A program made the translations under genes and the position numbers. 64,000 bases of DNA from contig DEAM01000009.1 of NCBI GenBank assembly GCA_002347035.1, positions 62,667 through 126,666 of the forward strand, written 5' to 3'. Under the pieces are notes generated by a model, which searched no databases, was not told where the DNA came from, and saw only the letters and a list, made by a program, of their open reading frames with translations. How positions within the stretch are numbered: the first letter of the stretch is position 1; each line of letters starts with the position of its first letter. Shown piece after piece: positions 16,590 to 25,548 of this stretch. The DNA is from Gemmatimonadales bacterium UBA2982 (lineage in GTDB: Bacteria; Gemmatimonadota; Gemmatimonadetes; Longimicrobiales; Gaopeijiaceae).

Positions 16590-17376
16590 TCAAGAACAAC
16601 TTCTCTGGTTAGTGAAACTTCCCGAAGGGTACGAGTGGTTAAGGATTAATAGGGCCCTGGCGTTTGTTCAGTGGGGAGCCGAAAAATGGCTTAGAGATGT
16701 CCTTGAGACAGGAAGCGTACACGACTGGGCTTCTGTCCAAGAAGGCTCAAAGGCCCTAATGGGAAGGGCTTCTGCATATCTGATTCCAGCTGTCGTATCA
16801 GGTTCAGAAGGTGCGTCCCGATGGGTCGTGCGACACTACCAGAGGGGAGGTAGGGTCGGCCCCATCCTTGGTGATCGCTACCTCCGACTAGGCACTCCTC
16901 GTCCGCTGAAAGAGCTAAAGGCCAGCGTAGAGGCCCGAGCCAGGGGGATCCATACGCCAGCCGTTGTGGCAGGTGCGATTTACCCGTCTGGATTATTTTA
17001 CCGAGCGGACTTAGTCACAGAGCAAGTCCCGAACGTACGTACGTTGGCCCAAGTTCTATTTGGGAGCCAGGAGACTGATCGCATCAAGGCACTGATTCTA
17101 ACAAGGCATGTTATAAAGTCTCTCGACGAGGCCCAGGTAACTCATGCCGATCTGAATGCGCACAACATTTTACTTCCCCTAGACCAACAAGCTGAAGAAG
17201 CTCACGTAGTCGACCTCGACCGTTGCCGAATCAGTTCAAATGCACAACCAAAGACGGATAAACGAATGTGGCGCAGACTTGAACGTTCGCTTAAGAAACT
17301 CGGGGTGGAAAGCAAACGGCCTCTCACAGAACTAGAGTGGGCAACCTTGCGCATGGGATTTCAGACACCGTTGTGA
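16567..17376 (+). CDS. KdkA/WaaP-type LPS core kinase
   Basis: 269 aa, with the compact kinase fold of 3-deoxy-D-manno-octulosonate kinase and WaaP. The substrate/ATP region has W-V-V-R-H-Y-Q-R-G-G (about 86-95). The catalytic loop is H-A-D-L-N-A-H-N (193-200) and the metal motif is V-V-D-L-D-R-C (214-220). The family phosphorylates Kdo or heptose in the LPS inner core. It overlaps the upstream gene by 23 bp and the glycosyltransferase by GTGA, so the two LPS genes are translationally coupled. The exact sugar acceptor is not certain. Confidence 0.82.
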   Translation: MKRVHCPDQEQLLWLVKLPEGYEWLRINRALAFVQWGAEKWLRDVLETGSVHDWASVQEGSKALMGRASAYLIPAVVSGSEGASRWVVRHYQRGGRVGPILGDRYLRLGTPRPLKELKASVEARARGIHTPAVVAGAIYPSGLFYRADLVTEQVPNVRTLAQVLFGSQETDRIKALILTRHVIKSLDEAQVTHADLNAHNILLPLDQQAEEAHVVDLDRCRISSNAQPKTDKRMWRRLERSLKKLGVESKRPLTELEWATLRMGFQTPL

Positions 17377-18437
17377 GTCATCCTAGATCTCGCTGCTCAC
17401 AGGGTCCCACACCGAAGAACATATGCATTGTTATGCTCTCTGCGATTGGTGATACGGTTCACGTTTTACCGTTAGTTAATGCGCTCAAAAGACAGTGGCC
17501 GGACTGCCGGATCACCTGGGTCATTCAATCAGTGCCACATACCCTTGTAGCAAACCACCCAGGAATCGAAGACTTCATAGTTTTCCGCCGTCGGCATGGC
17601 ATCCAGGCATGGTGTAGCTACGCAGAACTCGCATCAGCTATTAAAGGGCGAAGCTTTGACTTGCTCTTAGGGCTCCAAGTTTATCTAAAGGCTGGTTTGA
17701 TCACATGGATGATCCCAGCGTCCATAAAGCTGGGCTTTGACCGACAGCGGGCTCGAGATGGGCAGTGGCTTTTCACAAACCAGAAAATTCCTGGTCACCG
17801 ACCGCAACATGTTCAAGACCAATACTTCGAGTTCCTAGAGTATCTGGGCATCGATCCTGAACCTATTAATTGGGGGTTGACCCTGACTGAAACTGAGCGT
17901 CAGGAACAGAAAAGATTCCTAACCCAGACTGGAAAACCAATCTGCTCAGTAGTCGTCTCGACCAGCAAGTTGAAAAAGAATTGGTCACCCGCTGGATATG
18001 CGCGCGTTCTGGAGCTCGTTGAACGCGAGCATGCCCTTCAGCCGGTTATAGTCGGTGGCCCGTCTGTGGCCGAGAACAACCTTGCAAAAGAAGTTGTTTC
18101 CAGATCAAGCGCCAACATAATAACTGCCCTAGGTGATGATTTACGCCGACTTACTTGGATCATCGAAGCCAGCACCCTCTTAATCACGCCGGATACGGGA
18201 CCACTCCATATCGCTCGCGCACTGGGAACCCCGGTTGTGAGCCTGTTTGGGTACACGAATCCAAAACGCTCGGGACCATACCGCGCCTTCGAGGACCTCA
18301 TCGTAGATGGCTATGCAGAATACGAAGGTGAGAACTACCCACCCACTCCAACCTATCGAGACGGCATGAAGCGCATCACTGTTGAACAGGTGATGGACAA
18401 GGTGTCACTCTCACTGAGCAAGTACGACCCTAAATGA
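17373..18437 (+). CDS. Glycosyltransferase family 9, heptosyltransferase-type
   Basis: About 354 aa from GTG 17373, which overlaps the kinase stop as GTGA; a more upstream ATG would overlap more and is less likely. The GT-B motifs of GT9 are visible: S-A-I-G-D-T-V-H-V-L-P near the N-terminus, and T-P-D-T-G-P-L-H-I-A-R-A-L-G-T-P-V-V then L-F-G-Y-T-N-P near the C-terminus. GT9 enzymes transfer heptose from ADP-heptose to the LPS core on the inner face of the inner membrane. Its coupling to a KdkA-type kinase supports core biosynthesis. It is convergent with, and overlaps by 8 bp, the methyltransferase at 18430. Confidence 0.9.
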   Translation: MSHPRSRCSQGPTPKNICIVMLSAIGDTVHVLPLVNALKRQWPDCRITWVIQSVPHTLVANHPGIEDFIVFRRRHGIQAWCSYAELASAIKGRSFDLLLGLQVYLKAGLITWMIPASIKLGFDRQRARDGQWLFTNQKIPGHRPQHVQDQYFEFLEYLGIDPEPINWGLTLTETERQEQKRFLTQTGKPICSVVVSTSKLKKNWSPAGYARVLELVEREHALQPVIVGGPSVAENNLAKEVVSRSSANIITALGDDLRRLTWIIEASTLLITPDTGPLHIARALGTPVVSLFGYTNPKRSGPYRAFEDLIVDGYAEYEGENYPPTPTYRDGMKRITVEQVMDKVSLSLSKYDPK

Positions 18438-18987
18438 GTTTCATAAGAAGTACCGCTACGGCAGCTGTCGCTCCTAGCAGGGCCTCCCACTCCCGGTTCC
18501 TAAGGTACCGAGCCCACTCAAACCCAGAATCGTCATCCGGCGAATGAGAGCCGTAGGGTGAGAGCATAGGTAGGAAAACGGGCACTTGATTCTGGTATTC
18601 CAGATACTTCTGGCAAAAACGCTCGGTTAGTTCGGCTTGTTCCCTGAAAATCGCAACTGTGTGCGTGGCTACGAAGTAGATGAGGAATAGCAACAGCCAT
18701 ATAAGGTTGCCCCCCGCAAGCGATAACCCCGTCCCTATCAAGAAGCTTCCCAAGTAAAGTGGGTTTTGGGTGTAGGCGTATGGTCCGGTAGTTGTGAGAG
18801 TCTCTGCCTTATTAATAGTGCCCGCTGACCACCCCCTCAGAACCAACCCTAATAGCGTCAAGAATGAACCGACCAAAAAAAATACTGTCACTGGGCGAGC
18901 AAAGACCAGAAATGGGATGACAAGAAGCCACGCAGTCTTTCTTCTGACTTCACGATGAGTAAGCCAGTTACTAACCAGGAACGACAA
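18430..18987 (-). CDS. Isoprenylcysteine/phospholipid methyltransferase-like membrane protein
   Basis: 185 aa with four to five hydrophobic segments. The motif T-T-T-G-P-Y-A-Y-T-Q-N-P-L-Y-L-G-S-F-L-I-G-T-G and later Y-L-E-Y are typical of the ICMT/PEMT superfamily, which binds S-adenosylmethionine at the membrane. Bacterial members may methylate lipids or other membrane substrates; the substrate here is unknown. It is the last gene of the minus-strand envelope run, 84 bp after the DUF3108 gene. Confidence 0.8.
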   Translation of the reverse strand: MSFLVSNWLTHREVRRKTAWLLVIPFLVFARPVTVFFLVGSFLTLLGLVLRGWSAGTINKAETLTTTGPYAYTQNPLYLGSFLIGTGLSLAGGNLIWLLLFLIYFVATHTVAIFREQAELTERFCQKYLEYQNQVPVFLPMLSPYGSHSPDDDSGFEWARYLRNREWEALLGATAAVAVLLMKLI

Positions 18988-19071
18988 GATCGTCTCTGAA
19001 GTTCAGGCCAGATTCCAACTGACCCAAGACAATTAGCCTCTGATAAAGGTCTCTGTCAGGTTGGTTCGATC

Positions 19072-19923
19072 TCAACGTCCAGGCGAACCAGCCAGACCAT
19101 ATAGCTCTTGTGTTGCTAAAACCTTGGCCCGCGAGTCTGGATTAACAGGGAACCCTTCTTGGATCGAATTCAGATGCAGTGAGATCCCCCCAGGGAATAG
19201 GGGCAAGTCGACCTTCATGTAGACTAGGACACGGCGCTCGTCATCTGAAAAATGCAATTCCGCCTCACCGTCTTCGGAGAACAACCCCTCACTCTGGAAT
19301 GACGGTCGCACAACTATAGTGCCGAATACTCCAGCCTCGGTCTCTAGGGAGTCCCTCCGAACCACCTCGATTATGACAGGATTGCCTGTATCCTTGAAGT
19401 AGCGATCGAATGTATAAGTATCACCAACCTCAAGAGGGAGCGTGCGGATAAAATACAAAAAGGAGATATCATCAAACGGGCTCTTCGTCGGCATAGGTCC
19501 AGTCTCATCGTTGTCCTCACGATCCCACATATCACGCTCAGGGTAGAACTCGTAGTGCCTTTGACTCGTGTATGTGCCGCCGTACTTCCGGACGAATCTC
19601 CAACTCTGCAACGTCTGGACGTCAAACCAAGTGGTGTACCGATCGTTTAGGCTGAAACCCATAAAGCCACCATTGATGGCCATGACAGCGCGGTAGGTTC
19701 GATTCCCTCGGACATCGTCAAGCCCTTCAACAGATAGTGCACCTGATCCTACACCAAACCACCCTAACTTGACGTTGTAGACGAGGTGCTCTCCAGGCCC
19801 CCAAGGGGCCGGGGCAGCCGTTGGATCCGTCGGAACCATTTCAGGGATCCATCCTGAATTCTGCCCTAACAAGGGCGCTGTGAGCACTAGAATGCTGAGC
19901 ACCATGCACCCAAACCTGATCAT
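19072..19923 (-). CDS. DUF3108 secreted/periplasmic protein
   Basis: 283 aa with a signal peptide (M-I-R-F-G-C-M-V-L-S-I-L-V-L-T-A-P-L-L-G). The mature part has the DUF3108 pattern: P-G-E-H-L-V-Y-N-V-K-L-G-W-F-G-V-G-S-G, G-F-S-L-N-D-R-Y-T-T-W-F-D, and a long beta-rich region. DUF3108 proteins are exported; some are linked to envelope polysaccharide or lipid genes. The ATG overlaps the GT2 stop as ATGA, so both are translated together. Function unknown, envelope role likely from context. Confidence 0.82.
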   Translation of the reverse strand: MIRFGCMVLSILVLTAPLLGQNSGWIPEMVPTDPTAAPAPWGPGEHLVYNVKLGWFGVGSGALSVEGLDDVRGNRTYRAVMAINGGFMGFSLNDRYTTWFDVQTLQSWRFVRKYGGTYTSQRHYEFYPERDMWDREDNDETGPMPTKSPFDDISFLYFIRTLPLEVGDTYTFDRYFKDTGNPVIIEVVRRDSLETEAGVFGTIVVRPSFQSEGLFSEDGEAELHFSDDERRVLVYMKVDLPLFPGGISLHLNSIQEGFPVNPDSRAKVLATQELYGLAGSPGR

Positions 19924-20672
19924 GATTCCTTTTCAGCAGTGGTAGCTGTGCTAACACCACGCTGCCTGATCAACGACAAGAGAGTCTTCAGCGGGCGAAA
20001 CCGTGATGGACGTACCTGTAAATCATAGCGAAGCTCAACAGGAACCTCAGTTATACGGCGAGCGTGAGGGGCAAGCTGCTTGATCAGTTCAACATTAGCG
20101 GCCCAACCATCAGAGTGTATTAATGGCTTGTTGGGCGGCCGATCACGAAACGCTTTCTTGAGCACGATCACACGGTAGGCTCGCAACCCGTACGCTGGGT
20201 CTGATATCTGAATTCCGCTGGAGATACTTCTTAGAATTCTAGCTGCAACGCGACGAACCGTGTGGATGACCCGAGGCTGAACTCCCCCGTCGTTATGCAC
20301 CTTGCCTGCCACTATATCTGCACCACCTTCTAATGCCTTCACGAGCGACACTACACCCTCGGGATTCTCTGTGAAGTCTGCCTGCATGATGACAGCACAG
20401 TCTCTCTTAGGGTAAGGTGATTGATTCTGCACATGCCGTAAGAGTGTTTCGACAGATCGGCCATATCCAATCTGCTTTTCAGATCGTAAGGTTGTAAGTG
20501 GAAGCGCCCACTTATAGCGCTGAAGCACCTCTGCAGTGTCGTCGGTAGAGGCGTCATCGTAGACCACAACGTAAAATGGTCGACCAAAGTCGCTAAGAAC
20601 CTTACGCACCTTCCAAAGAAGCACACCGATTGTGGAGGCTTCATTATGGGTTGGTATGCAGATGTAGATCAC
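19920..20672 (-). CDS. Glycosyltransferase family 2 (dolichyl-phosphate mannosyltransferase-like)
   Basis: 250 aa with a GT-A fold: I-Y-I-C-I-P-T-H-N-E-A-S-T-I-G at the N-terminus, V-V-Y-D-D-A-S-T-D-D-T-A, and M-Q-A-D-F-T-E-N-P near residue 97. The length and the lack of C-terminal membrane segments fit enzymes that transfer a sugar from a nucleotide to a polyprenyl phosphate or lipid. It lies between lpxL-like and DUF3108 genes, so it probably glycosylates an envelope lipid. Donor and acceptor are unknown. Confidence 0.85.
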   Translation of the reverse strand: MIYICIPTHNEASTIGVLLWKVRKVLSDFGRPFYVVVYDDASTDDTAEVLQRYKWALPLTTLRSEKQIGYGRSVETLLRHVQNQSPYPKRDCAVIMQADFTENPEGVVSLVKALEGGADIVAGKVHNDGGVQPRVIHTVRRVAARILRSISSGIQISDPAYGLRAYRVIVLKKAFRDRPPNKPLIHSDGWAANVELIKQLAPHARRITEVPVELRYDLQVRPSRFRPLKTLLSLIRQRGVSTATTAEKES

Positions 20673-20748
20673 GGCGTAAGAAGAGTATTCTCCAAGTGAG
20701 TTGCCGGCTTTCGCCCATCTAATTACTCGGCATCAGGCCCTTAATAAC

Positions 20749-21663
20749 CTACTGCTCGGACCCCTGTTCCTCTTGTATCGGCACCTTCCAACGCCGGTGC
20801 TGCCACAAGTATTGCTCTGGGGTCGCCCGAACAGCTGCCTCCAAAAGTGTACTATACTCGCTGAGCAGCAACGGCACGTCTTGATTTAGGTCGCCTGTAG
20901 AAACAAATGGAAGATGGTGGAATGTGACTGTATATCGATGCTTCCAGCCCTGATCACGAACCGCAAAGGCAACAAAAACTGATGCTCCAGAACGAATGGG
21001 AAATAGAGCTGGACCCCGATGCGTAGAGGCCAGTCTGCCAAAGAAGGAGACCGGAACTCCTCCCCGGTGTGCACTCTGGTCTCCCAATAAGGCAACCACG
21101 CGACCTCTCCTAAGTGACCGAAAGGCCTGGGCCGACGCGTTGCCCGCCTCAATCACGTGCATTCCTATACGCTCACGCGCTTGAAATAAGTCCTTTTCAA
21201 ACCGTCGATTTGTCATGCCCTTAGCTACAACATCTAACGGCACGCCACGAGCTGCGATTGATGCCCCACCAATATCCCAACTACCAAGATGTCCTGTCAG
21301 AAGAACTACACCATCTCCAGAGTCTGCAGCTCGCTGAAAGAGTTCAAATCCAACGACTCGAGTGCGCTCTAGAATCTGATTGGCAGACCACCCCCTAGAA
21401 CGAAACAATACCACTCCTTCACGCCCTAGGTGCGCGTAGCTTGCCCGTGCGACCTGTCTACGCCATGCCAATGTTCGCTCCGGGAAACACCACTCTAGAT
21501 GCCGGTCTACATCAACGCGACGGAATCGAAGGAGGCTGCCGGCTAGGAGACCGAGAGTAGCCCCCATTCGAGTAGCAAGTGGCTCAGGAAGGAGAGTGCA
21601 AACTGCACGTACCAAACGGAACCCCAGATATTCGAACTGCTGTTTGAGCGCCAAGAGATTCAA
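20749..21663 (-). CDS. LpxL/HtrB-type lipid A acyltransferase
   Basis: 304 aa. The acyltransferase catalytic pair is H125...D130 in L-L-T-G-H-L-G-S-W-D. Further markers are L-L-G-D-Q-S-A-H-R-G-G-V-P-V-S-F-F-G and the C-terminal Q-Y-L-W-Q-H-R-R-W-K, both typical of late lipid A acyltransferases. The enzyme adds a secondary acyl chain to lipid A on the cytoplasmic side of the inner membrane. The start overlaps the MsbA stop as ATGA, which fits since MsbA exports the finished lipid A. Confidence 0.9.
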   Translation of the reverse strand: MNLLALKQQFEYLGFRLVRAVCTLLPEPLATRMGATLGLLAGSLLRFRRVDVDRHLEWCFPERTLAWRRQVARASYAHLGREGVVLFRSRGWSANQILERTRVVGFELFQRAADSGDGVVLLTGHLGSWDIGGASIAARGVPLDVVAKGMTNRRFEKDLFQARERIGMHVIEAGNASAQAFRSLRRGRVVALLGDQSAHRGGVPVSFFGRLASTHRGPALFPIRSGASVFVAFAVRDQGWKHRYTVTFHHLPFVSTGDLNQDVPLLLSEYSTLLEAAVRATPEQYLWQHRRWKVPIQEEQGSEQ

Positions 21664-23489
21664 AGGTTTCCAGATATTCCAGTGTCTTGAAACTGCAGCT
21701 CATATAGCTGCCGATATAAACCACTTTCGGCGACAAGGGATGCATGCGTACCTCGTCCGACGATCCGACCCTTATCCATTACCAAGATCTGATCTGCGCT
21801 CTGTACCGTTGATAGTCGATGGGCTATGACAAACACTGTTCGCCCGTCAACAAGTTTCTTGATAGCACCTTGAATGACTCGTTCCGACCCAGTGTCTAGG
21901 GCGCTGGTGGCCTCGTCGAGGATGAGTATCGGTGGGTCGCGTAGCAGCGCGCGCGCGATGGCAATACGCTGGCGCTGTCCACCAGACAGCTGAAATCCTC
22001 GCTCTCCAACGAATGTTTTGTACCCATTTGGGAGCCCACATATGAACTCATGCGCGTGTGCTGCCCTGGCAGCCGCCTCTATGGATCTCTGCTCCGTGTC
22101 GGTACTCCCATAAGCGATATTTGCAAAGACCGTGTCATGAAATAGCACCGTTTCCTGGGAAACAATGCCTATCAGCGCTCTGAGGTCAGCGAGTCGAATT
22201 GACCGGATATCAATCCCGTCGATGGTAATCCTGCCATCCGCCACCTCAAAAAAACGACCCAAAAGGTCAACAATCGTGCTCTTACCCGAACCGCTTGGGC
22301 CCACGAGCGCGAGCATCGAAGCCTTGGGCACGCAGAATGATACACGGTCAATGGCAGGGTCACCGTCACGGTAAGAGAAGGATACGTTTTCAAAGGAGAT
22401 CTCGCGCTCGATACTCTTCAGACTTGCTGCCTCCGGAGAGTCACGAATTTCAACTGGCGCGTCTAAGAACTCGAATATCCGCTCCGCAGCTACTAGCCCT
22501 GGCTGCGCCGTCGCGGGAAACTTAGCGATCCTCTTTACGGGCGAGTACAATTTCATAGAAAGCCCTAAGAAGCCAACGAATTGAGCCCCAGTAACGTCAC
22601 CCTCAATAACGAGGCGAGCCCCATACCATAGGAGAACGACGGTGCCAGTCGCGGCTAGCATCTCAGTAACCGGTGCAGCTAAGGCCCGTGTAAATTCCGC
22701 GCGCATGAATTGATAAAAATAGTCTCCGGTGAGTTTCTCAAATCGCTCGCGCTCTCGGGACTCGGCAGATGCAGACTTTACAAGTCGTATCCCTGAAAGT
22801 GTCTCTAATATGTGCGCGTTAACCTCACCTCCCAGGTGCTGAACCCTACGATCCCTTCTACGCAGCACTTTGACGAGTGGCCCCCAGAAGACCATAGCTG
22901 CAGGAATCACTAGAAAAGCAGCTGTCGTAAGTTTCCAAGAGATCAGTAGCATCGCTACGAGGGCCGCGGAGAATTCAAGCATAGCCGACACTACGCTTGA
23001 GAACTCAGAAATCACTAGAGTCCTCACCTGCTCTACTTCCGTGGTCAGTCGACTAACTATCTGTCCAGTCCGAACACGGCCAAAAAATCCTAAATCTAGA
23101 TCTACAAGGCGGGAGTAGACCGAATTTCGCACATCGCGATTGAACCCCTGTTCAGCACGAGCCAAGAGATAGACTCGTAAAAAGTGAAATAGGTTTTTTG
23201 CCGCAAAGACGAGGAGAATTAAGACGATTATGCTCCCAATTGCGGAGAGGGGATTTCCGCCGACATCCACCCAACGGTAAACCGTTGCATCCAGAAGCCG
23301 GGCCATTCCGCTATCCACAGGTGTGCTCGCCGTCAAACCACGGACAAATAGTGTCTCCATGAATGGGATAAGGAGCACATAGACTGTCGCATCGAGGACC
23401 GCGAAGATCGCAGTTGCGACAATAGCAACAAAAATGAGTCTCGAGTGCGGCGCCAGGTAAGAGAGGATCCTTTTGTAGAGAGGCACCAC
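21660..23489 (-). CDS. msbA: MsbA-type ABC exporter
   Basis: 609 aa: a six-helix membrane domain (about residues 15-310) fused to one ATPase domain. Walker A is G-P-S-G-S-G-K-S-T (397-405), the signature L-S-G-G-Q-R-Q is at 501-507, Walker B I-L-I-L-D-E-A-T-S-A-L-D is at 521-532, and the H-loop is I-A-H-R-L-S-T. Homodimers of this type flip lipid A-core across the inner membrane. Coupling by ATGA to the LpxL gene supports lipid A as substrate; multidrug export cannot be excluded. PorX lies 9 bp upstream. Confidence 0.88.
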   Translation of the reverse strand: MVPLYKRILSYLAPHSRLIFVAIVATAIFAVLDATVYVLLIPFMETLFVRGLTASTPVDSGMARLLDATVYRWVDVGGNPLSAIGSIIVLILLVFAAKNLFHFLRVYLLARAEQGFNRDVRNSVYSRLVDLDLGFFGRVRTGQIVSRLTTEVEQVRTLVISEFSSVVSAMLEFSAALVAMLLISWKLTTAAFLVIPAAMVFWGPLVKVLRRRDRRVQHLGGEVNAHILETLSGIRLVKSASAESRERERFEKLTGDYFYQFMRAEFTRALAAPVTEMLAATGTVVLLWYGARLVIEGDVTGAQFVGFLGLSMKLYSPVKRIAKFPATAQPGLVAAERIFEFLDAPVEIRDSPEAASLKSIEREISFENVSFSYRDGDPAIDRVSFCVPKASMLALVGPSGSGKSTIVDLLGRFFEVADGRITIDGIDIRSIRLADLRALIGIVSQETVLFHDTVFANIAYGSTDTEQRSIEAAARAAHAHEFICGLPNGYKTFVGERGFQLSGGQRQRIAIARALLRDPPILILDEATSALDTGSERVIQGAIKKLVDGRTVFVIAHRLSTVQSADQILVMDKGRIVGRGTHASLVAESGLYRQLYELQFQDTGISGNL

Positions 23490-23498
23490 GGCCTGCGC

Positions 23499-25073
23499 CT
23501 ACCGCTTAGGATTCAGTCTTGCTACAGGAACAATCATCTCCTCAGGGCTAATCCCACCATGAAGAAAAGAATTCCGGTAGCGGGCTTGGTACTCCCGCAA
23601 CTTTGTCGGATAGACGAAAAAATAATCCTCAAGTGCCACCAGATAATTCGTTCCCATCCCTGCTGCAGGTAGGCGCAAGTCCTTCTCGTTAAGCGTGCTT
23701 AAGGCCGTCCTAGGCGACTCAGCCTTAAGATTCTTTCCAAACTTGTACCTCAGGTTGCTCGTTGTGCCACGCTGAGCATAGACCGTCGCTGGGTTATGGC
23801 AGAGGATGGATCCATGATCCGTGGTCAAAATGACTCTGTGTCCCTTATCTGCAGCCACTTTAAGGACCTCTAACGCGGTCGACCGCTCGAACCATGAGCG
23901 CGTGAGATCTCGCAATGCAGACTCATCGCGTGCCACCTCCATGAGGATTGGTGATTCCGACCTCCCGTGCGTCATTAAATCCACGAAATTGAAGACTAGG
24001 GCGATGACCGAGCCTGGCTCGTGGAGTGCTGAATTCACTCGCGCATGTACTTGGTCTCCCTGGCGATCAGAAAAAATTTTCTCATAGTGGACCGGTACAT
24101 CGTGACCTGTAAGTCGTTTCAGTTGGTTACGAAGTAACTCGTCCTCGAAAGCATTGAGGCTCTTTTCGTCATCTGAAGCATTCCACCAATCCGGATGCTG
24201 TTCAGCGATTTCGTCGGGATAAAGTCCACTGAAAATGGCATTACGCGCATACGGCGTTGCCGTCGGAAGAATTGAGTAGTGCCAACTACTTTCTATCTCG
24301 AAGTACCTCGATAGAACCGGAACTATCGCCCGCCATTGATCCAGCCTCATGCAATCAAGCACCACAAAGTAGGTCGGGTCGGTCCCTAGGCATGGTAATA
24401 AAAACTCACGCACCAGATCTACCGATAGCCGTGGACGATCTTTAGAATCCGATACCCAGCCAGAGTACTCTGTCCTGACCCACTTGCCAAAGTCGCGGCG
24501 CAGATCAACGGCAAGACCTGTAACAGACTCAAGCAGGCCTCCCTCACCCGCGTCCTCTAGCCTAAGCTGCCAGTCGACAGTCTCTATGTAGGCTTCGGCA
24601 AATTCTTCTGGTGTGTCTGCCTCACGACAACTCCGTGACAACTCATTGAAGCAAGCCGAAAAGTCTTGAGCGGCTTGCTGTTGTTGGATCGACGAACCTT
24701 CGAGGACGCGTGTTACGACTGAAAGCACTTGACGAGGGCTGGTTGGCTTGACCAAGTAGTCACGAACGTGCCGGCCGATCGCCTCTGTCATGGTGCGGTC
24801 TTCTTCTGATTTGGAGATCATGATGACCGGCTGGAGAGGGTCCTCCCGACCAAGAATCTCGAGAACCTCTAGCCCAGACCGGCCTGGCATCTGCTCATCG
24901 AGCAGGACTAGGTCATAGGGGTGTTCCCTAAGGAGTGCTAAGGCATCGTCACCGTTCGTAGTCGCGTCCACGTGATAGCCACGATCCTGCAGGAAAAGCA
25001 AATGCGGCCTAAGTAAATCAACCTCATCATCAACCCAAAGGATACGCTTAATCGCGGCGACCATCTTAGTCAT
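23499..25073 (-). CDS. porX: PorX-like response regulator with PglZ phosphatase domain
   Basis: 524 aa from ATG 25073, 10 bp after the upstream stop; the frame extends 24 codons further but overlaps the neighbour. Residues 1-120 are a receiver domain with acidic pocket D15-D16, phospho-acceptor D59 and K109. A helical linker follows. Residues 230-510 are a PglZ/alkaline-phosphatase-type domain; likely metal and catalytic residues are D240, T271, D365, H369, D419, H420 and H505. This is the layout of PorX, which in Bacteroidota controls type IX secretion and has phosphodiesterase activity. Here it lies between an ArsC/LMW phosphatase gene and msbA, so an envelope-stress or envelope-synthesis role is likely. 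No kinase gene is adjacent. Confidence 0.88.
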   Translation of the reverse strand: MTKMVAAIKRILWVDDEVDLLRPHLLFLQDRGYHVDATTNGDDALALLREHPYDLVLLDEQMPGRSGLEVLEILGREDPLQPVIMISKSEEDRTMTEAIGRHVRDYLVKPTSPRQVLSVVTRVLEGSSIQQQQAAQDFSACFNELSRSCREADTPEEFAEAYIETVDWQLRLEDAGEGGLLESVTGLAVDLRRDFGKWVRTEYSGWVSDSKDRPRLSVDLVREFLLPCLGTDPTYFVVLDCMRLDQWRAIVPVLSRYFEIESSWHYSILPTATPYARNAIFSGLYPDEIAEQHPDWWNASDDEKSLNAFEDELLRNQLKRLTGHDVPVHYEKIFSDRQGDQVHARVNSALHEPGSVIALVFNFVDLMTHGRSESPILMEVARDESALRDLTRSWFERSTALEVLKVAADKGHRVILTTDHGSILCHNPATVYAQRGTTSNLRYKFGKNLKAESPRTALSTLNEKDLRLPAAGMGTNYLVALEDYFFVYPTKLREYQARYRNSFLHGGISPEEMIVPVARLNPKR

Positions 25074-25083
25074 TTCGGGAAAA

Positions 25084-25548
25084 TCAAACTCCAAAGAGTA
25101 CGCTGAGTCGCCTAGAAAGTTCGTCGCGGGCATCGCGGAAAGCATCCATCTGCTCTTTTCTAGATCCGCCTACCATCGCTGGGTCTGGTATAGGCCAATG
25201 GAGGCGAACAGCCTCCTCTAGCCAAACCGGACAAGCCTCCTCCGCGCAAAGGGTAATCACCGCATCGACAGGCCGCTCAACTTCATCTACCGATTTAGAT
25301 CGGTACTCTGAGATATCAAACCCAATCTCCTGCATCACTTCGACTGCTTGAGTCCGCAGTGACTCTGGTGATGACCCTGCTGAAGAAATACGTACTGTCG
25401 AAGGTGCAAGGCTCCTCGCGATACTCTCAGCTAACTGGCTGCGAGCAGAATTGGCTACACACAAGAAGAGCACGTGTTCGGGTTTGGCGGCACGGAGTTT
25501 CATAGCCTCCTTGTACCATACCTGTTGATCAGCTTTGGTCGGCATCAC
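25084..25548 (-). CDS. arsC: Thioredoxin-type arsenate reductase / LMW protein tyrosine phosphatase
   Basis: 154 aa from GTG 25548, directly after the tonB-like stop (ATG one codon later and ATG 25503 are alternatives). The phosphatase loop is C30-V-A-N-S-A-R-S. C101 and C106 (T-L-C-A-E-E-A-C-P) match the extra cysteine pair of thioredoxin-coupled arsenate reductases, and the general acid lies in P-I-P-D-P. These residues support arsenate reduction by a Cys relay. The setting, between tonB-like and porX genes without any other ars gene, leaves open a role in dephosphorylating a signalling protein. Confidence 0.82.
   Translation of the reverse strand: MMPTKADQQVWYKEAMKLRAAKPEHVLFLCVANSARSQLAESIARSLAPSTVRISSAGSSPESLRTQAVEVMQEIGFDISEYRSKSVDEVERPVDAVITLCAEEACPVWLEEAVRLHWPIPDPAMVGGSRKEQMDAFRDARDELSRRLSVLFGV

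Noticed and set aside
25084..25548. Arsenic-resistance island
   Set aside because: Only an ArsC-type gene is present; there is no ArsR, ArsB/Acr3 or ArsM nearby.
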